From positions 978,517 through 1,042,516 of the forward strand of contig KV454017.1 in NCBI GenBank assembly GCA_001661245.1: a stretch of DNA of 64,000 nt, given 5' to 3'. Positions 40,557-57,806 of the stretch are shown piece after piece. This stretch comes from Pachysolen tannophilus NRRL Y-2460 (taxonomy: Eukaryota; Ascomycota; Pichiomycetes; Alaninales; Pachysolenaceae). Below the pieces are notes generated by a model. It was not told the origin of the DNA and did no database searches. It was given only the letters and a program-made list of their open reading frames with translations. The position numbers were made by a program, and so were the translations under genes. Within the stretch, counting starts at the first letter, position 1. The number at the start of each line of letters is the position of its first letter.

Positions 40557-42125
40557 TTAAATCAATGCAAAAAAAATTGCAACAACAAAGGCCAAGAAAG
40601 TAACTGAAGCTGTTGAAATGATCCATAAACTATATGAACATGGGTTTAAGGCAACATCTCCTTCTCTTTTAAAATAAGGACCAAAAGCTGTCAGACTTAA
40701 AATTTTTAATTTTCCATTTGTATATGGTGGATACCTTGCCTTTGCTAAAAATTCACACCAAAAAGGTTGTTCAACAATTGTTCTCTTATGAGAAAATGAA
40801 TCAAATGAATATTTCCCATGAGTATAACCATACCCTGAGTTTCCAATACCTCCAAATGGAGCTGATGGGATACCACATTGAATACAAATATCATTAATTA
40901 CACATGTACCTGAACGTAATTTGGACAAGATAAATTTTTGTTCTTTTTTATCTTGACTAAAAATGTAAAAAGCTAATGGATTTTCATGATTTTCATTAAT
41001 TTCATCCAATAAGACATCTAATTTTTGAAATTGCAAAACTGGTAAGATTGGTCCAAAATTTTCTTGTTGCATAGTTGAATCATTCCAATTAACATTACTT
41101 ATAATTGTTGGTGATATAAAATTAGTTTCTTTATCAATTTTACCACCACAAATTATATCTCCTTTTGTAGTTTCTAAAATTGATTGAATTTTTGTAAAAG
41201 CTTCAGAACTTATCATATGTGTATAATCTGAATCTTTATCAAGATCTTTATAAAAAAATTCATTAATAATTAAACGTAATTTTTCAATAACCAAATCATA
41301 AATTTCTTCATCAACAACAAGATAATCTACAGCAACACATGTTTGACCACTATTCAGGAAAGCACCCCAACAAATTCTTTTTAAGACAGTATCTAAATGA
41401 GATTGATTATTACCATAATTTTTAGTAATAATTGCAGGTGATTTCCCACCTAATTCTAATACAACAGGGGTTAATGTCTTTGCAGCAGCAGTAGCAACAA
41501 TTTTACCAACATTAACACTTGAAGTACACAGAATCAGATCAAATTTTTGTTCCAATAATACTGTAGTTTCCAGAATACCACCATTAATAACTTTAAAAAT
41601 ATCATCATCTAAAGCTTGAGTTAAAATATTTGTTATCAAATTTGTAAAATGTGGGGTACGTTCAGAAGGTTTAAAAATAACACAATTACCTGCAGCTAAA
41701 GCACCAATAATTGAAGAAATTCCCAAAAATAATGGATAATTGGAAGGACTTATAACCAAAGCTACACCAAGTGGAATAGATTCAATAGAAACTTTAGTAC
41801 TCCAATATAACATTGGAATAGAATTCAGAGATTGAGGTTTTGCCCATTTTGATAAATTTTTCATTGCAAAAAATAATTCATTTATAGTTGGTTGATATTC
41901 TAAACATTTTGTTTCAAAAGATGATCTATGAAAATCTTTTGATAAGGCTTCAATAATATTTGTTAAATTATCTTCTAATGCAAAATATAAATTTCTTAAT
42001 TGATTAACTCGAAATTGTAAAGATGCCGTCTTCCCATTTTTAAAATTTTTACGAAGACTTGAAACTTTCCCAGGAATTTCTTCAATTAAAGTATATTCAA
42101 GAATAAATTGATCAGAAGACATCAT
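40557..42125 (-). CDS. HFD1: Fatty aldehyde dehydrogenase Hfd1, tail-anchored
   Basis: Protein of 522 residues (S. cerevisiae Hfd1 is 532). Class 3 aldehyde dehydrogenase with VLELGGKSPAII (catalytic Glu) and LNSGQTCVAVDYLV, whose nucleophile is Cys263. ISPSNYPLFLG, IFKPSERTP and PFGGIGNSGYGYTHGKYSFDSFSH are further signatures. The C-terminal helix TASVTFLAFVVAIFFALI is a tail anchor for mitochondrial outer membrane, ER or lipid droplets. Role: oxidises hexadecenal from sphingosine-1-phosphate breakdown, and 4-hydroxybenzaldehyde for coenzyme Q in S. cerevisiae. Two adjacent ATGs mark the start; the outer one is used. Confidence 0.93.
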   Translation of the reverse strand: MMSSDQFILEYTLIEEIPGKVSSLRKNFKNGKTASLQFRVNQLRNLYFALEDNLTNIIEALSKDFHRSSFETKCLEYQPTINELFFAMKNLSKWAKPQSLNSIPMLYWSTKVSIESIPLGVALVISPSNYPLFLGISSIIGALAAGNCVIFKPSERTPHFTNLITNILTQALDDDIFKVINGGILETTVLLEQKFDLILCTSSVNVGKIVATAAAKTLTPVVLELGGKSPAIITKNYGNNQSHLDTVLKRICWGAFLNSGQTCVAVDYLVVDEEIYDLVIEKLRLIINEFFYKDLDKDSDYTHMISSEAFTKIQSILETTKGDIICGGKIDKETNFISPTIISNVNWNDSTMQQENFGPILPVLQFQKLDVLLDEINENHENPLAFYIFSQDKKEQKFILSKLRSGTCVINDICIQCGIPSAPFGGIGNSGYGYTHGKYSFDSFSHKRTIVEQPFWCEFLAKARYPPYTNGKLKILSLTAFGPYFKREGDVALNPCSYSLWIISTASVTFLAFVVAIFFALI

Positions 42126-42886
42126 TCACCTCACAATTCATAAACTTTGTTTTAAAATTGATGATTAATTTTAAAAATAATTTTAAAAAATAAAAGATAC
42201 TTAACCGAAAATAATTAATAAGAAAATAAAAAAAGGAATTCACATTCGCGCTAATGAGGACGCAAATATATATTTATATATATATATATGAATATAAAAT
42301 ATATATTATATATTTATCATTCATTTGATTGGCGAAATAAAGAAGTAAATAAAGAAAAGATTTTTCTATTCTAGATTAGCTTTTTTATTTATTACAAAAT
42401 TTTTCTTTTTATTTAGAAAGCTACTAGCCAGATAGGAAAAGTACAATTAAGAATTTTTATATCAAAATATGCTCTTACAGAAAGATAGAAGAAGAAATAA
42501 AAATTTAATTTCCATTTCTTCAATTCTAAATACTAAAAAAAAAAAAATTCTTTTCTATATCACATACCTTATTTAGTGAATAATTCTATAAAAGTTGTAA
42601 TGTAATTTGTAATATTGTTAAACCTATTAAACCTATTAATTAAACAGTATAATAATAATAATGATGATGATGATGATGATGTTGATGGACTTTACGGTTT
42701 AAATTTTTTATTTTTTTATCAATTTGATATTTTTATTTTTTTCACTTTACTGGACTAGATACAGTTGCTGATAAAATACTTTAATTTCTTTTTTTTTTTT
42801 TTTTTTTACTTAATTTTTATTTTATTTAATTTTTTTTTAAGTTTCTAATCTTTTAATTTATATTGTTTGAATGTTATAAAGAGAAG
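42126..42886. other. Divergent spacer, HFD1 / two-TM protein
   Basis: About 760 bases. It holds an (AT)-rich near-palindromic patch at about 42266-42320, a tandem ACCTATTAA pair at about 42622-42638, an (ATG)n microsatellite at 42661-42681, and long T runs at about 42789-42807 and 42830. No gene seen. Confidence 0.55.
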
Positions 42887-43837
42887 ATGTGGAAAGTATT
42901 TTTATCTGTTGGAATAATAGGTCTTGTGAGTTTTAACTTATTTGTGACTTATCCTACTATTAAAAGAGATAATTATGTTGGTGAATTAATTGAAAGTTTA
43001 AATTTACATTTACTGGAAAATGTAGATTCTGAATTTAAATTAGATTCTGTTTATTCTCCAATGTTGAAAAAAGATAGTAAAGATGCTGATCAAATAAATG
43101 TTGTACTGTTATATCATGATAATGATGAGAGTTTAATAGGAGAAATGATGGTTTTACCTGATGGTATTGAAGAACCATTTACAATGGGTATTTTATTTTT
43201 CAATCTTAGTAAAACTGAAGAAATTTTTCAAGAAAAATATAGAACACAACCTTTCCCAGATAGATTAGATGAACATAAAGCATCAAAACCTTGTTTTGGA
43301 GAAGTTGTTATTCCAGTTATGAAAGAATATTATTTCCAGGTTAATAATTTATCATCAATAGAAACTGCAAATTTAAAATATAATTATCATAATTTTGGAT
43401 ATTGTACTAAGAAAAGAAATTTAGCTGATAGATATTTAGAAATTGATGGTAAAACTGCAGAATATGTAAAATTTAAAACTGAATATCGTTTACCAATTTT
43501 ACATTTCTTATATCCATCAAAATACTCATCTTCTTTTGGTCTTAATACAGTTTCTAAATATGGTTACCATATAATGGTAATATTTGCTATAGTTGCAATA
43601 ATGGTTGGTATACATTTCTTTTATATCCGCCAGAGAACAAGAAGATCATTTGATGCTCTTCAAGAAGATCCATCCGTTGAAACCCCACAAAAAAGAAGCA
43701 ACAACAACAACTCTACAGATATAGAGTTGGATGATTTGGATGCAGAATTGGAGGCCCCAACCAAGAATAACAAAGTCTCATTCAAGAATGCTCAAGGTTT
43801 TGAAAAGGAAAATTTACTTAATCAACCTCAAGAATAA
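42887..43837 (+). CDS. Unrecognised two-TM secretory-pathway protein
   Basis: Protein of 316 residues from the first ATG at 42887 (MWKVFLSV); the open frame upstream has no ATG. It has an N-terminal signal-anchor (about 3-22), a lumenal domain of about 200 residues with only three or so Cys (KPCFGEV, FGYCTKK), a second helix (about 232-252, HIMVIFAIVAIMVGIHFFYI) followed by RQRTRRS, and an acidic/Asn-rich cytosolic tail. The N-in/C-in hairpin topology fits an ER or Golgi membrane protein. I see no family match I would defend. It lies between HFD1 and ARO1. Confidence 0.75.
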   Translation: MWKVFLSVGIIGLVSFNLFVTYPTIKRDNYVGELIESLNLHLLENVDSEFKLDSVYSPMLKKDSKDADQINVVLLYHDNDESLIGEMMVLPDGIEEPFTMGILFFNLSKTEEIFQEKYRTQPFPDRLDEHKASKPCFGEVVIPVMKEYYFQVNNLSSIETANLKYNYHNFGYCTKKRNLADRYLEIDGKTAEYVKFKTEYRLPILHFLYPSKYSSSFGLNTVSKYGYHIMVIFAIVAIMVGIHFFYIRQRTRRSFDALQEDPSVETPQKRSNNNNSTDIELDDLDAELEAPTKNNKVSFKNAQGFEKENLLNQPQE

Positions 43838-49052
<5,215 letters not shown>

Positions 49053-49334
49053 ATAGACTTGCTCCATATACTTGTTTATAGAAAAAAAACTGAAAATTTA
49101 TATACTTATCTTAACTATAGATTCAATAAATTAACAAAATTGTTGTGATTTTACGTGTATTTTCATCTCTTTCGGTGTTAATCGAAATTTTCGCTGGTGT
49201 TTACCAAGAGTTCCGGAAAATACGAAAACATCGATTTCGGAAGTATTAAAGTATAAATAATTTAGATGATTGAACTGTCTTCTCCTAGTTTGTTATATTG
49301 GTGAATATATCAGTAGGATTGAAGCAAGGTCAAG

Positions 49335-52240
49335 ATGGGTGCTCCTATGAAGGGTGAGTTTTAATTTTTTTTTTTTTTTACTTTTTAAGCAAAATTCTCT
49401 AAAGTTTTAGTGTATTAACAAAGTTGATTTTATATTCAAATTTAGGGTTGGTACAATTTATATCGGATATACGTAATTCCAAAGCACAAGAAGAAGAAGA
49501 TAAAAGAGTTCAAGCGGAATTGGTTAATATTCAAAGGCAATTTGCTGATCAGCAGCATTTATCAGGGTACCAGAGAAAAAAATATGTTTGTAAATTATTA
49601 TATATCTATATGTTAGGTCATACGATCAATTTTGGGTTTATGGAAGCAATAACTTTACTTTCTTCAAAAATTTATAGTGAAAAGCAAATAGGATATATGG
49701 CTGTTTCTTTATTTTTAAGTGGGAATAATGATTTATTACCATTGGTTGTGAATTCTTTGAAAAATGATTTAAACGATGAAAACCCAGATTATAATTGTTT
49801 GGCTTTGCAGTGCATAGCAACATTGGGAAACGAAACATGGGCAGAAATTTTAACAGAAGATGTTTTTCAAATTTTAAGATCACCAACAACTGAAACTTTA
49901 CCACGTAAGAAAGCATCTTTGGCACTTTTAAAATTACTTCAAATTTCACCACATATTATTACTGAAAAGCATCCTTCTTGGATTCCACGTATTATCGCTT
50001 GTATTGATGATAAAGATTTAGGTTTTGTCACTTCAATAACTTCATTAGTTCAATTCATTGCAAAAGTATCACCAGAATCTTGTCGTCTCTCAATACCTAC
50101 TGCAACAAGAAGATTGTCAAAGTTGATTATAGATGAAAATTGTGAATCTGATTATTTTTATTATGACGTTCCAGCTCCTTGGTTAACAGTTAAATTATTA
50201 TCATTAATAGAATATTTGGTTCCAGATGCTTCAACTGCGGATATTGATAATATAACTTTGTCAAATTTAAAAGAAATAATTAATACAGTAATTGAAAAAT
50301 CAGTCACAAAAAAAAATTCTCAATATTCTAACTCACAGCAATATAAGAATGCTCAATCAGCAATATTATTTAGTGTCATAGCATTGGGTGCACATTTAGA
50401 TGCCTCCACAGATGCAAGTATGAATGCTATCAGGGCTTTAGGATACTTATTAGATTCACCGGAGACAAATACTAGATATTTAGCATTGGACGCATTGATT
50501 AAAGTAGCTGCGAGAGGCGGAAACCCTGCTATTAAATGTGCTTATGATCATTTAAAGAAAATATTAGATTCACTCAAAGATAAAGATATTTCTATTCGTC
50601 GTAAAGCAATTGATTTATTATACACATTGTGTGATTCTTCTTCTGTGGAGAATATATGTAACGAGTTATTGAAATACATAGAGGTTGCAGATTATCAAAT
50701 GAGATCGGATGTGGCCGTAAAAGCTGCAGTTTTAGCTGAGAAATATGCCACAGATGCTACATGGTATGTTTCAACTATTTTGAAATTAATATCATTAGCA
50801 GGAAACCATATGACTGATGAAGTCTGGGAGAGAATAATTCAGATTGCTGTGAACAACGAAAGCTTACAGCCTACGACATGTAGAGCAGTTGTTAGACATT
50901 TGAGAAACAATTTGTTCCCGGAATCAATGATGAAAGTATCTAGTTTTGTTCTTGGCGAATATGGCTATAGAATTGAGGCAAGTGTTTCGCCCCAAGAACA
51001 ATTTGAAATTTTATATGACAAGTACTTTTACTGTTCATTGATCACGAGAGCTATGTTATTATCTTGTTTCTTGAAATTTTTCATCAGGTATGAATTTCTT
51101 AGACCTCAAGTTATGGACTTGTTTCAATTAGAGACCAAATCATTAGATTCCGAGATTCAACAGCGCGCTATCGAGTATTTGAAATTGGTCACAATGGATG
51201 ATAATTTAGTATTTGTAAAGCAAGTTGTCCAAGAATTGCCTCCTTTCCAAAACGATGTTTCACCATTGATTGCAAGATTGGGTAGTGTTAAGGATGTTAC
51301 TACTGCAATGATTAAACCAATAAAGCCACCACTGCCTCCTCCACCACGGGCTAAAAGAGCATCATCTTCGGCTGTCCCACAGCTTTCACAAAGACCTTCA
51401 AGAGCATCCACGTTCTCAGGAAGTGATAACTCTTCAGTGAATCCATTTGATTCTGCTTTCATCAACGGGGATCAGAATAAGTTAACACCTCATTGGGAAG
51501 AAGGTTTTTATAGACTGTTGCATTTTGATCAGGGTATTTTTTTCGAAAATTCATTAATGAGAATTATCTATCGCTGTCGCACGGATAAGAACAATTTAGT
51601 TTTCCAACTTACATATTTTAACAAATCGCCGGTAGATATAACTGCTTTGACAGTTGATGTTAAATCCAACACCTCAACATCGGAACCTTCCTACATTTTA
51701 AGTACTTTAGAATTACCTCTGAGCGATATTAAAGTGCACGGAAAATCAACACATTCATTTGAGGCATCGTTGAGAAACATTTACGAAAGTAAGGAAGCAC
51801 CGATGCTAACAGTATCGTTTATGGCTGGATCATTTGTTCAACTTTATTTGAAATTACCAATCTTGTTGATAAAAACCTTATCTCCAGCTCCTTCTTCTTC
51901 TCCACAAGATTTCTTTAAAAGATGGCAACAATTATCGCTGCTAGGAGCCGATGGAGAATCACAAAGAATTTTTAGCATTTCTCATCGTCATAGCGATGAA
52001 TCTCTACTCCGTGTGGTTAACAGGTTGGGTTTCAACATTGTTGAAAATGCAGACTCAAACTCAAGGAATATAGTAGGAGCAGGTATATTACACACCGTTA
52101 AGGGAAACCATGGTTGCTTATTAAGGCTAGAACCTGATGAAGAAGGAAGACAATTCAGAATCACTATTAGAGCTACAGGACCCGGTATTGCCAAAGTTTT
52201 AGCTGACACCATTATTGAATTATTCGAGTTTGGATTTTAG
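49335..52240 (+). CDS. APL3: AP-2 adaptor large alpha subunit Apl3, one intron
   Basis: Join of 49335-49353 and 49446-52240; the 92-base intron has a GTGAGT donor and TTTAG acceptor. The frame closes exactly at 937 residues. The N-terminus MGAPMKGLVQFISDIRNSK matches alpha-adaptin (mammalian MRGLAVFISDIRNCK), and GYQRKKYVCKLLYIYMLGH, ADYQMRSDVAVKAAVLAEKYA and TWYVSTILKLI follow the alpha trunk, so this is AP-2 alpha and not AP-1 gamma. A Pro-rich hinge (PPLPPPPRAK, about 645-680) leads to the C-terminal appendage (about 700-937). Role: clathrin-mediated endocytosis at the plasma membrane. The neighbour YBL036C is adjacent in S. cerevisiae too. Confidence 0.93.
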
Positions 52241-52443
52241 ACATTAACCTTTTTGTCACATATAGATAGCCATCTTCTCTTGGCTTTGTTTATATAACTA
52301 AAAATGTATTTATTGTAGAATTATATGGAATATTTCAAGTAAAATCTATTAGTCGACCTAGTGAAAAGTATGGAAAAAAATAATAATAAACCAGCCAAAA
52401 AAATATATATATAAATATATAAAACAGAAAAAAATAATATTGA

Positions 52444-53304
<861 letters not shown>

Positions 53305-53657
53305 ATTTTAACAACTTACAAAACTCATATAGTTTTACATTTTTAAAATACATAACTCCAAAACTTTTAAGTTGTTTTTTTATAAATCTCTTATACTAGA
53401 CTATCTCTTATCTCTACAATATCATGATCTAATCTATAATCAAAACACAAACTTAAGCTGTTTGAAAATATTGTGTTATCTCTTTATACAAATTTCAATG
53501 TATCAGCAGATTTTCAGTTGCAACATACAGTTTGGGTAATGATAAAAAAAATGAAAAATATAAGTTGTAATTAAACATTCTTCATATTAGATATCAAGTT
53601 GAAAAAAATAGACGCAATTTGCTTAAGAGTCGAGAGGAAAAAGTTTCTTTAGATAAG
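53305..53657. other. Intergenic, YBL036C-type gene to SEC59
   Basis: About 350 bases of A/T-rich spacer, with no gene, repeat or recognisable site beyond generic T and A runs. Confidence 0.5.
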
Positions 53658-55364
53658 ATGGCTCCAAAGAAGAAGTCTTCGTCGAAAGCTGATGTATTTT
53701 ATGGGAAAAAGGATAAGCTGGCTCCGAATAAAAGTGTACCATTAGCAAGACAAATTCATCAAGATGATGGAAGAAGTTATGATGATTATGAAAGAGAGAA
53801 AATGGCTAAAGCATTGAGAGAAAGGGAAATGAAACGTAGCTTAGGTCCCATTAATAACCAGCAATTGGAATTCTTTAATGGTGTAGGGAATTATTTGAAA
53901 GAGAATACTACAAGTGAAAATTTTATACAAACTTTATTGGTTTTATTTATTGTTAATTTGTTTTACAGTACTTTTCATCAGACTGCTGGTATTGATATTT
54001 CCACTATAGGTTTTTGTTGGCTAGGTGCTATATCTTCATATGTTGTGAATCATATAACTCAACATAGGAAAATTAAAGTTGCTATTGAAAAAGGTGAGAT
54101 CCAAGAAGATTCAATTGAAGCTAAAGTTACAGTACCACCATTTGAAAATCTTTACGTTTCAACTTTACCAATTTTAATTTGTTATTTACTAAGAAAAGAT
54201 TTATTGGTGATTAATTTAGGGATGGTCTTTGCATTAATGGACTCTCCAGATATTATTAATATCTTTACATCTACTGCTGTCATGTATAATTTTCAAGAAA
54301 AGGAAGATGGTCTTTCTTGTGTAACTGTTCCTGTATTACATTACGTGATAAGAACTATTATCGATTATTATGTTGAGAATTCTTTAAATAAACCAGAAAA
54401 GTGTCTTTTTGCAACATTGTTTGTTAATTTGGTTTTTGCAGTAAATGATGAAACTAGTGATGTTGTTTTAGTTATTTTCAAGTATTTGATTTATTGGTTT
54501 GCTGGTTTAACTATTACTGTCACTCCCTTATACTGGATCTATTCTGATAATTCAAAAAATTTTTGGTTAAGAAATTTAATTTTAATTTGTATTTATGCAA
54601 TTTTCATTGTTGGTTTTTATAATGGAGTTGTGAATTCACTTACTCCTATATTGAAAAATCATCCATTATCTTGGTTAAAAATTTTTATTACTCAATCAAA
54701 GACGAGATTTAAAATAATGGAAATATGGATAGGTTTATTTTTCACAATTACTCCAATTTTTTTAAAATTTAGTTCATCATGGCAAATTGATTTAAAAAGA
54801 AAAATTTGGCATTTTATATTATTTTTTACAACTTTACATCCATTGATTATAGATCCAGAATTAGTAAAATTGGCTTTTGTTGGTTTAATTGGAGTTTTCA
54901 TGATAATTGAAACGTTAAGATGTACAAGGCTTCCACCTTTTGGGCCACAACTAGCTAATTTACTAAAACCATATCAAGATCATAGAGATAATCAAGGTCC
55001 AATAGTTATATCATATTTATTTTTATTATTTGGGGTAGCATTACCTATTTTTTGGAAAAATTCCGTAGCTGGGTTAATCTGCCTTGGATTAGGTGATTCA
55101 GCTGCATCTATAATTGGAAGAAGAATTGGGTCCCTTCCTTGGTTTGAAACTAAGAAGACAATGGAAGGTACTTTGGCCTTTTTAACTTTTTCTATTATAG
55201 GTTTATATTTTTACAAATACATGGGAGGTGATGATTATAGCTTCAATTCTATATTGATGAGCTCTGTTTTCACCGCAATGTTAGAAGCTGTTAGTCATGC
55301 AAACGATAATTTATTGGCACCTGCCTATATGTTTGCGATGCTAGAAGTTACAAAAAACTCTTGA
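53658..55364 (+). CDS. SEC59: Dolichol kinase Sec59
   Basis: Protein of 568 residues from the ATG at 53658 (MAPKKKSSS); the open frame extends upstream only without ATG. S. cerevisiae Sec59 is 519 residues. A lysine-rich cytosolic N-terminus is followed by about 13 or more membrane helices. The C-terminal third carries the CTP-binding kinase region: DLKRKIWHFILFF, LRCTRLPPFGPQL, DHRDNQGPIVISYLFLL, CLGLGDSAASIIGRRIGS and KKTMEGTLAF, followed by SHANDNLLAPAYMF. Role: phosphorylates dolichol with CTP in the ER membrane to supply dolichyl phosphate for N-glycosylation, GPI anchors and O-mannosylation. Confidence 0.95.
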   Translation: MAPKKKSSSKADVFYGKKDKLAPNKSVPLARQIHQDDGRSYDDYEREKMAKALREREMKRSLGPINNQQLEFFNGVGNYLKENTTSENFIQTLLVLFIVNLFYSTFHQTAGIDISTIGFCWLGAISSYVVNHITQHRKIKVAIEKGEIQEDSIEAKVTVPPFENLYVSTLPILICYLLRKDLLVINLGMVFALMDSPDIINIFTSTAVMYNFQEKEDGLSCVTVPVLHYVIRTIIDYYVENSLNKPEKCLFATLFVNLVFAVNDETSDVVLVIFKYLIYWFAGLTITVTPLYWIYSDNSKNFWLRNLILICIYAIFIVGFYNGVVNSLTPILKNHPLSWLKIFITQSKTRFKIMEIWIGLFFTITPIFLKFSSSWQIDLKRKIWHFILFFTTLHPLIIDPELVKLAFVGLIGVFMIIETLRCTRLPPFGPQLANLLKPYQDHRDNQGPIVISYLFLLFGVALPIFWKNSVAGLICLGLGDSAASIIGRRIGSLPWFETKKTMEGTLAFLTFSIIGLYFYKYMGGDDYSFNSILMSSVFTAMLEAVSHANDNLLAPAYMFAMLEVTKNS

Positions 55365-55546
55365 TCATTGATCAATTCAACTATTTAGCGTATATCTATA
55401 TATAAATATATATATATGTATTTCGTGTACATCAAATCATAATAATAAATAAAACACTTTTTATTAGTTATCAACTTGTTAGAAAAGAAGATAATCTTGT
55501 TTGATTAGAGTGAAGTAGCTCCGTCATGGTATGATTCAAAGTGAAG

Positions 55547-56499
55547 ATGGAGTTATTGCAGCTTTTTGAAGAGAAACCAATTAATTCAGTAAGTAATGTC
55601 TTTTTGAATGAATAAAGAATAGTTTTTATTGACCTTCATAATTTTTTGTAAAAAAATTTAAGTATATAATTCCTAAGAAGAATATAAATAGGACTCAATT
55701 TCCTTTATATGATAAGGAACAGGTTATCATATATCAAAGGGAATTGTCGAATACTTTAGAGATTACATTTGTATCGAAAAGGTTACAAACAAGGTTTGTT
55801 GCAGAGTTTGTGTTTAATAATATTGTTCCTAGGTATCAATTACAAAATCCAAAAGAATCAGTTGAATTTGAAAATGACCAGATGAAGTTATTATGTAAAG
55901 ACGAGGAATCAGGAGTTGTCGATTGTAACGATGAAAGTGGTGTGGTGATTGTATTTGACTGTGGATTACAATGGTGTAGCAACAAAATAGGTAATGTTCA
56001 CCGTTCCAGTGGTTTGATAACAAGATTACAATGTATGTTAGATGATAAGCTCGATGAGGAATTTAAGACAAATGAGAATAAATCTGAAATCTTATCGAAA
56101 GTGATTCTAGTAAATCCATTTGATAAAGATATAGATCAAGTGATTGATCAGAATGTTAGGATATATGATGAAAAAAAATTAGAATTGATGGATGCTTTAA
56201 GAATTACTAGAGATGAAAAGTACAATTCTAAAGAAATTTTTTTAAGAGAAATGTTAGTTATTGATGATTTGATTAAGAAATTGAAAAATATTACAATTTA
56301 TCTTGATAAAGCCATAAGTGAAAATGAAAATTTCGCAAAATTTAAATTGAATTATTTAATTATTGATAATTTAAATTTTTATTATTTCCAGCTATACGAG
56401 AATAAGACTTTCCATAAGAAATCAAATGAGTTAAATGATGTTCTAGATACGTTGGGAAATTTATTATGTTGTAATGTTATTATAACCAAAAATCAATAA
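55547..56499 (+). CDS. RecA-fold Rad51-paralogue-like protein (XRCC2-like), one intron
   Basis: Join of 55547-55588 and 55663-56499; a 74-base intron with GTAAGT donor and AAG acceptor. The frame closes exactly at 292 residues (an acceptor 15 bases later would also keep frame). The layout follows human XRCC2: MELLQLFEEKP (XRCC2 has ELLARLEGR), then TLEITFVSKRLQTRFVAEFV with NNIVP at the Walker A position (XRCC2 ILEFHGPEGTGKT...CILP), VVIVFDCGLQW (strand 3) and YLIIDNLNFYYF (Walker B; XRCC2 LLIIDSLSAFYW), ending with NVIITKNQ. The P-loop GxxGxGKT is lost, so ATP binding is unlikely. Role inferred: Rad51 mediator or Shu-like complex in recombination. Csm2 or Psy3 kinship is the main alternative. 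Confidence 0.65.
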
Positions 56500-56553
56500 T
56501 GATTGGTTTCTCCCAAAATAAGTTTTTTTTCTTTCTTATAATATTTATTATTT

Positions 56554-57414
56554 TCATTTGGTTTCAGCTTCAGACAGATTCTTATTTTCTGATGGCTTTA
56601 CTTCTGCATTTTCGACAACAGGAGGCTTTTCACTAGTTTTTTCATCCGCAGGTTTTGTTTCGGATTTGTCATTAGCATTATCGGTATCTTTTCTCAAATC
56701 GCCTCTACTACCACCACTATTTCTGGAGAATTTATTATTTCTACCACGGCCTAATAATGAATGAAAAAAATAAAAGAAAAAAGGGTTAGTGTTAGTAAGT
56801 TGATCATATACTATAAGTTAAATTATTATTTTTTTAACAAAATAAATATACTTACGATTTCTAGAATCATTTTTCCTTCCATTTTTATTTGATTGTTTTT
56901 TATAATTTGTCTTTTCATATTCTTCAAAAGTCATTTTCTCAAAATTTTGACCTTGAAATTTAATATCATTTTTTAAAAAAATTTCTACATCTTCAACAGA
57001 GCGGAAAACAAGGAAAACAACACCATTTTTCTTGATTCTGATTTGAATAGCTCCTGTAGATCCAAACAGTTGCTGTAACTGATCTAAATCCGCATTCAAT
57101 GGAATATCTTTCAATACAATGGTTCTTGAATTAAGTTCTTTTTTCAAATTTTCTAAATCATCCGTACTTGGAGCAGGTTTGATCCTACTAATAAACCCAT
57201 CTTTCACATTCAATACATCGGAATGAGACAACGCATCTTCAACCAGCTTCAAATCAAACCTCTTCATTCTCTTGAATGTCATCAAAGTATCCAAAGATAA
57301 TCCACCTTTAGACTTTAAATTTTCATTCATAAACTTATCGGTGATCAAATTCTCATCGGAAAAATAAAACTCAACCTGACCAAGAATATCCTTTTCAATA
57401 TCTCCTCCAGACAT
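56554..57414 (-). CDS. LHP1: La-domain RNA chaperone Lhp1, one intron
   Basis: Join of 56856-57414 and 56554-56750, intron 56751-56855 (GTAAGT donor, TAG acceptor). The frame closes exactly at 251 residues (S. cerevisiae Lhp1 is 275). The start is the ATG at 57414 (MSGGDIEKD). The La motif is at about 4-85 (GQVEFYFSDENLITDKFM, GGLSLDTLMTFKRMK), an RRM at about 95-170 (RTIVLKDIP, RIKKNGVVFLVFRSVED), then a basic Asn/Arg tail (KKQSNKNGRKNDSRNRRGR) and, from exon 2, an acidic Glu/Pro/Lys tail. Role: binds UUU-OH ends of RNA polymerase III transcripts such as pre-tRNAs in the nucleus. Confidence 0.92.
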
Positions 57415-57806
57415 GACCAATACTACTCAAATACAATACTATTCAAATACAATACAACTTATATACATATATATATATATATATCTACGTATATCAATAT
57501 ATATAGATCTTTCAGTAAAGGCAAAAAATTTTCCATCTATTGCTGCTACTGCTGCTGCTGCCTTTCATGGAAAAACTGGAGGTCGTGCTGGAAAATTCAA
57601 AGTGCCATTTTAGGAAATCATTTTTTTTTTCAGAGTGACGCGTCTTTTGATAAATTTTAAAAGAATACGCGTAAAGGAATGGAGTTCTAAGTGAAGTTAG
57701 TTTATAATATAATGTTTGAATTGATTTGAATTTTATCATTTTTTTTATTTTTTTCTTTTGGCTTTTGGTTTTTGGATTTCAAGGTAAGGAAGTGAGGAAG
57801 TGAGGG
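57415..57806. other. Divergent promoter region, LHP1 / POL12
   Basis: About 390 bases with an ATACAATACNATTCAA tandem (about 57429-57451), (AT)n at about 57465-57482, a CTG/GCT triplet run (about 57541-57561) and two MluI boxes. No gene seen; the short plus-strand open frame here is in promoter DNA. Confidence 0.55.
57638..57672. promoter_or_regulatory. Two MluI cell-cycle boxes upstream of POL12
   Basis: ACGCGT occurs at 57638-57643 and 57667-57672, 135-169 bases before the POL12 ATG. Paired MBF sites are the hallmark of G1/S DNA replication genes in budding yeasts, including POL12 and POL1, so the target is almost certainly POL12 rather than LHP1. Confidence 0.8.

Noticed and set aside
49335-52240. 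AP-1 gamma-adaptin (APL4)
   Set aside because: The N-terminal and trunk motifs match alpha-adaptin, and the neighbour YBL036C supports APL3.
56558-56764. Open frame on the plus strand
   Set aside because: It is the reverse of LHP1 exon 2, which is supported by a splice pair and an exact frame join.
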